From Candidatus Krumholzibacteriia bacterium (GTDB taxonomy: Bacteria > Krumholzibacteriota > Krumholzibacteriia > Krumholzibacteriales > Krumholzibacteriaceae), in contig JAPLKY010000204.1 of NCBI GenBank assembly GCA_026387805.1, positions 1-11,375 of the forward strand: a DNA stretch of 11,375 bases, written 5' to 3'. Positions 5,669 to 11,375 of this stretch are shown here, piece by piece. The position numbers and the translations under genes were made by a program. The notes beneath the pieces were generated by a model. It did no database searches. It was not told where the DNA came from and saw only the letters and a list, made by a program, of their open reading frames with translations. Position 1 is the first letter of the stretch; each line of letters opens with the position of its first letter.

Positions 5669-7423
5669 TCATTGCTCTTTATAATCTTCAAAAAGTATCT
5701 CGGTTCTTTTGGCCTGCTCTCCATCGATCCAGCCTTTTTCCTGCAGAGATTTCAGCCCCTCGTCGGCCATCGCCCTGACGTCACTCTTTGACAGGCAGTT
5801 GTTCGAAGAGCCTTTCTCCTTTATTTCATCACGGAACGAAGCATCTGCCGCGACGCGCGATTGAAGTCTCTTGAAGAGCATTTGCTCGAAATCCTTCGTG
5901 CGGGCCTCAATGGGGAGTTTCATTCCGCCGAACACTCCCCGTATCTTATCTCTCGTATTCCTGGACTCCTTTATTCTGCTTGGCGGCAAAAAGATAAATC
6001 GACCGCCCTTTCCGCTTTCATAATATCCCGCCCAAAATGGCATATATACGATGTTCGGCTCAAAGCCCGCCCTCGAACATATTCCATCGGGGAGCGTCCT
6101 GTCCATTTGATCGAGCGTGTTCATAAAGTCGTCTCTCGCCTCGATGAGCTCGTTGATGGCTTCTTCCGCGCCGGAAGATTGATCCGCGATTTCTTTCTTC
6201 ACTGCTTCGAATTCCTTTATCTGGGCATCCCGCTTGTCATCCAATGTCTGTATTCTGTCAGTCTGCTTCTGCATCGACTCTCCGTATTTCGCCTTGGCCT
6301 TTTCCATGCCTTGGTCGCGCTCCGCGAGCGTAGCTTCGAGCTGCTTTTCGGCGGATTCCTTCGCCTTTCGCGCGCTGTCGCGGGCCTTCTCGTGCCCTCG
6401 GCCCATCCGTTTCCATCGCTCCTCTTCTCTCATCCATTTGGAGACCTCAGCCTGGAGGTTCGAAATCAGAGGCGAGAGACGCATCTCTATCGTTCTCTTT
6501 TCGTCATCGAGAAGGCTTTGATATCTTTTTAGTTTGTCGTCGACGTCGGGGAAGATCTTTTCCTTTTCCTCGCCGAATTTTTCGGAGACAAGGATCTCTT
6601 GCCGCTCGATTGCATCGATCCATGCGGAAGTGGTCCCATACAGGATCGAAGCAATATTCTTGAAGACCTGAATATCGGAAAGGGCATGAGCTCTCAAGCC
6701 AATGATCATCTTGATAATGCCTTCGGCGCTTTCTCGAGATATTCGCGTGGAGAGAGCAGTATCGGCATTCGCCGCAAGTGATTCCGTCGGCAGATTGAAA
6801 TAATCGACGAGGTCATCCAACAGGCTTTGAGAAGGGATGAAGCCTTCAAGGTCAAGGGTTGTTGCGTCATCGAGCTCCGTCGGCGTTTCCGTGAAACAGC
6901 GCAACACATTACCGAAATCCGTCGCGGAAACGCGTGCAGGAGATAACGAGGCTAGCTGCTTGCCGACATTCCCGACTTCGATCGATCTCAGGATGTCGAT
7001 TTTCGAATCCATGACGCCGAGGGCATCGAGAACTATCTGTCGCTTCGTGTCGCTCCGCGTCAGCAGCCAAAAAGGCCAATAAAACATTGTGGCGAAAAGA
7101 AGCCTATCCGTCGATTTTCCCTTCAGAAGTCCGCCTCTTTTATACCGGTTCGCTTCCATCGCGAGCAGCGCGAGAGTAGTCTCCAGATACCGGGGGGCGA
7201 TGGCGATCTTTCCGGATTCGTCGACCTGCGTGGCGAATGGAAGCGCATTTGGCCGCATCATGTCTCCTTGCCCGGCTTTCGAATGTCCACGCACACGGAC
7301 AAGAGCTACTCCTAACCCATTATTAAAAAACGAAATGTCAAGCTGAAGGATATTACTGGAAGTTTGATCGAAAGGCCTCTTTTTGTCAAGATCAACGTTC
7401 GGGACAATCATTGAGAACCGCAA
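5669..7423 (-). CDS. Long coiled-coil protein of unknown function
   Basis: This 584-residue soluble protein has an alpha/beta N-terminal region (about 1-270), a long charged heptad-like coiled coil (about 285-440, richest at 335-435: EKARDSARKAKESAEKQLEA), and a C-terminal domain (about 445-584). That domain opens with GFEPNIVYMPFWAGYYESGK and has a beta-like GGRFIFLPPSRI. A related-looking FYWPFWLL occurs at 114-121. No signal peptide or clear membrane helix is visible. The start is uncertain: TTG 7423 gives MRFSM, ATG 7411 gives MIVPNVDL; neither has a good Shine-Dalgarno sequence, and the frame closes upstream near 7520. It heads the minus-strand arm of the divergent SPFH module and is followed by the 67-residue membrane protein. 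A coiled-coil scaffold, possibly in place of a PspA-like protein, is a hypothesis only. Confidence 0.75.
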   Translation of the reverse strand: MRFSMIVPNVDLDKKRPFDQTSSNILQLDISFFNNGLGVALVRVRGHSKAGQGDMMRPNALPFATQVDESGKIAIAPRYLETTLALLAMEANRYKRGGLLKGKSTDRLLFATMFYWPFWLLTRSDTKRQIVLDALGVMDSKIDILRSIEVGNVGKQLASLSPARVSATDFGNVLRCFTETPTELDDATTLDLEGFIPSQSLLDDLVDYFNLPTESLAANADTALSTRISRESAEGIIKMIIGLRAHALSDIQVFKNIASILYGTTSAWIDAIERQEILVSEKFGEEKEKIFPDVDDKLKRYQSLLDDEKRTIEMRLSPLISNLQAEVSKWMREEERWKRMGRGHEKARDSARKAKESAEKQLEATLAERDQGMEKAKAKYGESMQKQTDRIQTLDDKRDAQIKEFEAVKKEIADQSSGAEEAINELIEARDDFMNTLDQMDRTLPDGICSRAGFEPNIVYMPFWAGYYESGKGGRFIFLPPSRIKESRNTRDKIRGVFGGMKLPIEARTKDFEQMLFKRLQSRVAADASFRDEIKEKGSSNNCLSKSDVRAMADEGLKSLQEKGWIDGEQAKRTEILFEDYKEQ

Positions 7424-7529
7424 GAGAGGCGCTCGATCGCCGATCGCAATCCTGCCCCGAGGTTCTGAGGGACCTGAGCGATGCGCCGAGATAGCTTCTT
7501 TCGGCTGGCTATGTCCCGAGTCATGAAAC

Positions 7530-7552
7530 CTCTTTCGAAACGGGCGAAAGAG
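7530..7552. repeat. Perfect 8-bp inverted repeat in the divergent intergenic region
   Basis: CTCTTTCG (7530-7537) and CGAAAGAG (7545-7552) pair perfectly around a 7-base spacer. It would lie in the 5' leader of the minus-strand coiled-coil transcript and upstream of the plus-strand promoter. It may be a regulator binding site or a leader hairpin. Confidence 0.45.
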
Positions 7553-7567
7553 AGCGATTCAACCTCC

Positions 7568-7591
7568 AGGGAATAGTATAGGGAATAGTAT
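7568..7591. repeat. Perfect tandem 12-bp repeat AGGGAATAGTAT x2
   Basis: AGGGAATAGTAT occurs at 7568-7579 and again, directly adjoining, at 7580-7591. It ends five bases before the plus-strand -35 box and contains the likely minus-strand -10. With a spacing near one helical turn, the pair could seat a regulator on one DNA face and control both arms of the module. Confidence 0.6.
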
Positions 7592-7602
7592 GATATTGAC
7601 AT
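7575..7602 (-). promoter_or_regulatory. Possible promoter for the coiled-coil operon
   Basis: On the minus strand ATGTCA (7602-7597) lies 16 bases before TATACT (7580-7575). The -10 is good, the -35 poor and the spacing short. It overlaps the plus-strand -35 and the tandem repeat, so the two directions would compete. The start codon is over 150 bases downstream, leaving a long leader, which lowers confidence. Confidence 0.4.
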
Positions 7603-7625
7603 GCCATGGATCGCTATCGTACAAT
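7596..7625 (+). promoter_or_regulatory. sigma70-type promoter of the zinc/SPFH operon
   Basis: TTGACA (7596-7601) and TACAAT (7620-7625) are separated by 18 bases, near consensus. The first gene starts at 7677 after AGGGGGAG. The tandem AGGGAATAGTAT repeat adjoins the -35 upstream. Confidence 0.65.
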
Positions 7626-7676
7626 CGTGCATTATTATCCACATTGCATATTTCATTTGGAAAGGGGGAGACAGGT

Positions 7677-8684
7677 ATGGGTTTTCTCGACAAGATGAAG
7701 GAATCCGTGAAGGATGCGACGGGGATCGGCCTCAACGCTCAGCAGCAATATGAGCGGGCCTATCAAAAGGGGGTTCTGCTCCAGCCTCCGAAATATCAGG
7801 ACGCGATCAAGGAATTCCATTCGGCGACGGAGAAATTCCTGAAAGATGGCAATAAGGCCATGGCCGATCGTGCGACCGCAAACGCCTGTCTTTATCAACT
7901 GGTCGTCAATCCCGATCGCGAGTCGCTCGCCAAAGCGATCCAGGCATTGGAAGGCATCCCGGAGATCGAGCGCATCGGCAGCCAGAAAGATATGATGGCC
8001 ACGCCTCCCCTGATTACCGAATTGAACGCAATCGGCGAGGAATTATCCGCGCGTGATGCGGACGACGGCGCGGACAAGATAGCCAAGTTTCGCAAGGCAG
8101 GCGACACATTCATGAAATTGGGATCGTCGCCCTTTCAATTCGTTGATAAATTCAGCACCGAGGGCCCGCTCGACAAGGCCATGAACCGTTCGATCTATTG
8201 CATGGCGTTGGCGGATTATCATGAGGGCTTGTGCCTCGTCATGGAATCGCCGACTCGGGCGCATGATTTCATGCAAAAGGCGTCGATTGAATTCCGGCAA
8301 TCGATGACGAACGATTGGGCGGAGAAGACCGGCGCCTACGTCGAACGCATCAAGTCGAAGCGGCATTGCTGGATGTGCAGCCGGGAAATGCAGGGAAAGG
8401 ACATATTCTACAAGTACTATCCCGCGAAATCGGAAAAGTATCATCATCAGCTGGTACAGGATCTTAAGCAGGATCATGGCATGATCGATAGTCCTAACAG
8501 CGTCACTCTTTGCACGATCTGCGGATCCTCCATCGAGAATCAGGCCGATCATTACGCGGTGATGAGAGCGCAAGAGGTAAAGGATTGGGTCGAGCCGATT
8601 CTTGCCGAGTATCAGAAGGTCCTGCAAAATCATCATGAGAGACTGAAAGACCTGGAAGCCGTGGCGCATAGGCATACAAGCTAG
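7677..8684 (+). CDS. Helical-repeat protein with C-terminal CxxC...CxxC zinc site
   Basis: This 335-residue protein opens with an amphipathic segment (MGFLDKMKESVKDATG, 1-16) that could touch a membrane surface. Residues about 21-215 are helical with TPR-like character (QYERAYQKGV ... YQDAIKEFHSATEKFLKDGN ... ADRATANACLYQL). CWMCSREM (231-234) and CTICGSSI (279-282) supply four cysteines for a zinc site split by about 45 residues. The C-terminus is helical and His-rich (QNHHERL ... HRHTS). ATG 7677 was chosen because AGGGGGAG lies just upstream; an earlier in-frame ATG at 7590 lies ahead of the promoter. It is the first gene of the operon; its stop is 12 bases before the next start. I know no specific family; a scaffold or regulatory partner for the zinc-ribbon and SPFH proteins is inferred. 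Confidence 0.75.
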   Translation: MGFLDKMKESVKDATGIGLNAQQQYERAYQKGVLLQPPKYQDAIKEFHSATEKFLKDGNKAMADRATANACLYQLVVNPDRESLAKAIQALEGIPEIERIGSQKDMMATPPLITELNAIGEELSARDADDGADKIAKFRKAGDTFMKLGSSPFQFVDKFSTEGPLDKAMNRSIYCMALADYHEGLCLVMESPTRAHDFMQKASIEFRQSMTNDWAEKTGAYVERIKSKRHCWMCSREMQGKDIFYKYYPAKSEKYHHQLVQDLKQDHGMIDSPNSVTLCTICGSSIENQADHYAVMRAQEVKDWVEPILAEYQKVLQNHHERLKDLEAVAHRHTS

Positions 8685-8696
8685 GTGGGATGAGTG

Positions 8697-10490
8697 ATGA
8701 ACCTCGAGGAAATCAGCAGACTGTTGGACAATCTGGACCGGCGGCTCGCTCTCGGCGAAATTGATCTTGCAACATACAACCAGCTCAAAGCCAAGTTCAG
8801 CGCACAGGCAAGCAGCGCGGGCAATCCCCTTGACGCGCTCGCGGCGGCGGCCCCGAAAGTCGCCCAGGCGCTCAAATGTCCCGGATGCATGGCGCCATTG
8901 CCGGCTCCATCCGATGCCTCTCAGACCAGCGTCCTCTGCGAATATTGCGGCGGGACATTCACCCTTCAGACCGCGGCCGATGAGATGGAGCGTCTCAGGA
9001 GCGAAGTTCGCAAATGGATCGCGGAGATTGCAGGCGGTGTCGCGGGGGGAACAACGGTAGACGAAGCGTCTCGACGGTTTATTTTCAACGACAAGCTCTT
9101 GCCCTCGCTTGCGACGGCCACGAATCGGGCTTCCGAGCTTTTCGGCCTGACGCGGTATCAACCCTTTTTCAGCTTTCCGTTGATCGACAAGCTCCCTTCA
9201 TCGCAATTTCATCAGGCACTGCAGCTGACGCCGGATTTGAACTTCGTCGTCGATAAGATAAAAGGCGCCGTCGCAAGGATTCAAGCGCCCGAGACGCTGG
9301 CTTTTGCGGTCGGCGAAAAGGAAAAGGCGGCGCTTCTCGCCCTGGAATTGCAGTGCGAGGAAAACGTATTCCTTTCCAACTCTCGGCGACATCTGAGCGC
9401 GTATACGCCCGAAGGCATTCAGAAAGCACGAACCAATTTCAAGGCGCTTGCGGATCTCTACGAATCGGCGAGCCGGGCATCGCTTGCTTTGGACCCTTCC
9501 TATGCTAAATTCTCGGCGGCCATGGCGAAAAGGACGAACGCCGTTGAGCAGGCGATCGGGGTCCTTGGGCGATTTCTCGGAGATTCCGAGGGGGGGTTCA
9601 CGAGCAGGAGCATAACAGATCTGGAGGTCAGCGCGCAAAAATGCGATGAGGCGATAGCTGAAATCGAATCGGCGGGACGGGAGCCGAAGGAGCAGGTTCC
9701 TGCCGTCGAAGGGACACGCGTCGACGCCGACACGATTCGCATTCTCGGCAATTGCATACGGCTGTTCGAACTCTGCGGCGCGGAAACGGGAGAGTCCTTC
9801 ACGCAATTCCTGCTGGCTCTCGGAGAATCGGTGGACTATGCGAAAGAGCCTTCTTCCGATTTGAACTGGCTTTCCGATTTCTTCTCCCGGATCGTGACGC
9901 ACATCGGCGCGGTAGCCGAAGAGTCAGCAGTGCCCGTGATCAATGACTTCAATTGGGCGGAGGGAAAAGTTCCCACATTGATTCGCAAGTCGTTCCTCGG
10001 CAGCGCAGAAACGGCAGAGATCACGAAGAAAGTCCTCGTGCCGTTTTGGGTGGCGACCCTTACCTTTTCGCAGCAAAAGGGCGTTATTTTCAAGAAGGGG
10101 CAAGCTCTCGATGGTCTTTTATTGATCGACGCTTCCCGGCACAATGGATCTTGCAGCGTTGTCAAACCGGAGGATCTGCTTTACGCTCGATGCCAGGATG
10201 CGATCAATTCTCCGAAGAGCATCGGCCGGTCGCCGTCGGCGGTCGTCCCCGTGGTGAGCGCCGATCGAGCGCAGCAGGCCATCAAGAGTTTTACCTCTCA
10301 TACGCAGGGCTATATAGGAAGCTATGCGAATCTTCAGAGCGTGGTCTATATACCGGCTGCGGTTGCGCGATTCTCTACGAAGAAAGCCGAGCGGCACGAA
10401 GTGATGTTCCCTTCGGATATGATTCAAGGTAGACCCTTCGAGATAAAGCCAATTCGTCTGGGAAACAGGGAAGTGCTCTTCCTACGATGA
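8697..10490 (+). CDS. SHOCT-like and zinc-ribbon protein of the SPFH operon
   Basis: Numbering here counts from the GTG at 8694 (598 residues). Residues 4-35 (LEEISRLLDNLDRRLALGEI, then DLATYNQLKAKF) look like a SHOCT-type helical hairpin. CPGC (62-65) and CEYC (82-85) form a zinc ribbon (CPGCMAPLP ... VLCEYCGGTF). A long, mostly helical region follows (about 95-440). The C-terminal domain (about 445-598) begins KKVLVPFWVATLTFSQQKGV and ends with beta-rich VVYIPAAVARFSTKK and NREVLFLR. No membrane helix is visible. I prefer ATG 8697 because AGGTGG at 8683-8688 is well spaced; the adjacent GTG 8694 is possible. Small zinc-ribbon proteins accompany YdjI-type SPFH proteins in B. subtilis (YdjG/YdjH). 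This one is much larger, so equivalence is not claimed. The next gene starts 18 bases after its stop. Confidence 0.75.
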   Translation: MNLEEISRLLDNLDRRLALGEIDLATYNQLKAKFSAQASSAGNPLDALAAAAPKVAQALKCPGCMAPLPAPSDASQTSVLCEYCGGTFTLQTAADEMERLRSEVRKWIAEIAGGVAGGTTVDEASRRFIFNDKLLPSLATATNRASELFGLTRYQPFFSFPLIDKLPSSQFHQALQLTPDLNFVVDKIKGAVARIQAPETLAFAVGEKEKAALLALELQCEENVFLSNSRRHLSAYTPEGIQKARTNFKALADLYESASRASLALDPSYAKFSAAMAKRTNAVEQAIGVLGRFLGDSEGGFTSRSITDLEVSAQKCDEAIAEIESAGREPKEQVPAVEGTRVDADTIRILGNCIRLFELCGAETGESFTQFLLALGESVDYAKEPSSDLNWLSDFFSRIVTHIGAVAEESAVPVINDFNWAEGKVPTLIRKSFLGSAETAEITKKVLVPFWVATLTFSQQKGVIFKKGQALDGLLLIDASRHNGSCSVVKPEDLLYARCQDAINSPKSIGRSPSAVVPVVSADRAQQAIKSFTSHTQGYIGSYANLQSVVYIPAAVARFSTKKAERHEVMFPSDMIQGRPFEIKPIRLGNREVLFLR

Positions 10491-10508
10491 AGATTGGAGA
10501 TGAATCGC

Positions 10509-11375
10509 ATGGCTATCGTTGATCGCATCAAACACGAATTCCAACCGGATCAGCTGGTCTGGAAATACGAAAAAGACAACATCACGATGGGCGCTCAAGT
10601 CATCGTCAATGAAAGCCAGGAAGCCCTGTTTTTCAAAGGCGGTCAAGCGCTGGATCTCCTGGGACCCGGCACGCATACACTATCGACCAAGAATCTTCCT
10701 CTCCTGCAGAAGCTCGTCAACCTGCCGTTCGGAAGCGAAACGCCGTTCGCCGCCGAAGTTTTTATGATCAACAAGGTCGCACGGCTCGATTATAAATGGG
10801 GGACCCGCACCCCGATCCCGGTGGAAGATCCGAAATACAAGGTTCTGATTTCCGTTGGCTGCAACGGGCAATTCGGGCTGCGGGTATCGGATTCGCGGGT
10901 ATTCGTAACCCAGATCGTCGGCACTATGCCCGAGTGGCGGGGCGGCGCGATTCTGAGCTATTTTCAGGGCGTTATCGTTACACGGGTGAAAGACGCCGTC
11001 GCCAAGTTCGTTATCCAGCAGAATATCTCCGTGGCCTCGATAACCGGCTATATCGATGCGATTTCCCAGATCGTGGAAGAGCGCCTGCGGGAGGAGTTCG
11101 CCAAGTACGGCTTGGAGCTGCTCAAATTCTTCATTCAGACAATAAGCATTCCGGACGAAGAGCTGAAGCGGATACAAAAAGGCGCTTTTGATCGTCTCGA
11201 GATCGATCAGCTCGGCGACAACAGGTACCAGATGAAGCGCTCTCTCGATGTGCTTCAGACGGCGGCAGACAATCCCGGAACCCCGGGAAGCCTGATGTCG
11301 GCCGGGATCGGATTGGGCGTTGGGGCGCAGATGGCCGGATCTTTTTCGCACATAGCGCAGCAGACCGTCCAATCC
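10509..11375 (+). CDS. SPFH-domain protein, YdjI/'virion core' family (incomplete at window end)
   Basis: The 289 visible residues match the YdjI-type SPFH (stomatin/prohibitin/flotillin/HflKC) family: NITMGAQVIVNESQEALFF (24-42), KGGQALDLLGPGTHTLSTKN (43-62), LPLLQKLVNLPFG, then KWGTRTPIPVEDP (97-108) and the strand-rich SPFH core to about 215 (FFIQTISIPDEELKRIQKG). A Gly-rich linker (MSAGIGLGVGAQMAG, 263-277) then begins; in the family it usually leads to C-terminal zinc-ribbon motifs, which would lie past the window edge. ATG 10509 is favoured over ATG 10500 because GGAG (10496-10499) is correctly spaced for it. Such proteins oligomerise on the inner face of the membrane; B. subtilis YdjI is needed to hold PspA-type YdjF there under envelope stress. 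It is the third gene of the operon. Confidence 0.88.
   Translation, partial: MAIVDRIKHEFQPDQLVWKYEKDNITMGAQVIVNESQEALFFKGGQALDLLGPGTHTLSTKNLPLLQKLVNLPFGSETPFAAEVFMINKVARLDYKWGTRTPIPVEDPKYKVLISVGCNGQFGLRVSDSRVFVTQIVGTMPEWRGGAILSYFQGVIVTRVKDAVAKFVIQQNISVASITGYIDAISQIVEERLREEFAKYGLELLKFFIQTISIPDEELKRIQKGAFDRLEIDQLGDNRYQMKRSLDVLQTAADNPGTPGSLMSAGIGLGVGAQMAGSFSHIAQQTVQS

Noticed and set aside
8043..9161. 372-codon minus-strand frame
   Set aside because: It is antisense to two well-supported plus-strand genes with ribosome sites and zinc motifs, and has no recognisable domain.
1..11375. CRISPR array, tRNA or rRNA genes
   Set aside because: No regularly spaced repeats of CRISPR length and no tRNA cloverleaf or rRNA segment was recognised on reading either strand.

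Overview
The window looks bacterial. It has sigma70-like -35/-10 pairs, Shine-Dalgarno sequences (for example AGGAGG before the gene starting at 1610), tight operon spacing and bacterial families throughout. I cannot name the organism. The sequence is fairly GC-rich but patchy: the serine-hydrolase fragments (2706-3185, 4599-4986) are visibly richer in GC-ending codons than the region after about 5400, which fits mixed ancestry.

Left part (1-5000) is a defence/toxin gene graveyard. An intact XRE + ImmA/IrrE antitoxin-type gene (1610 to 456, minus) overlaps a PIN-domain toxin gene (490 to 106) that has lost the middle of its catalytic domain and is frameshifted. The antitoxin gene has a very good promoter (TTGACA-17-TATGAT) embedded in TTGTCA half-sites, a likely autoregulatory operator. 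Divergent to it is a YhcG/DUF1016 PDDEXK nuclease (1728-2600) with an intact nuclease domain but most of the N-terminal domain missing. Next come a serine beta-lactamase-like hydrolase remnant with its catalytic core deleted (2706-3185), a C-terminal winged-helix remnant of what looks like an AlbA/HATPase-type regulator (3182-3697), a secreted protein of unknown function (4506-3799, minus), and a second, frameshifted hydrolase remnant (4599-4986). The two hydrolase remnants overlap in homologous content, so they are probably two diverged copies rather than one split gene. Positions 4987-5419 hold no gene I can support.

Right part (5420-11375) is an apparently intact divergent module. On minus: a 584-residue coiled-coil protein (7423-5669) followed by a 67-residue two-helix membrane protein (5623-5420). 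On plus, from a good promoter at 7596-7625 preceded by a perfect 12-bp tandem repeat: a 335-residue protein with a helical (TPR-like) N-terminus and CxxC...CxxC zinc site (7677-8684), a 598-residue SHOCT-like/zinc-ribbon protein (8697-10490), and an SPFH-domain protein of the YdjI 'virion core' family (10509 to the window end, incomplete). In Bacillus subtilis, YdjI works with YdjG/YdjH to hold the PspA-type protein YdjF at the membrane. Here there is no recognisable PspA, but there is a long coiled-coil protein and a small membrane protein. I infer a membrane-stress or membrane-defence module in which SPFH and zinc-ribbon proteins form a membrane scaffold. This is the best candidate for an undescribed system in the window.
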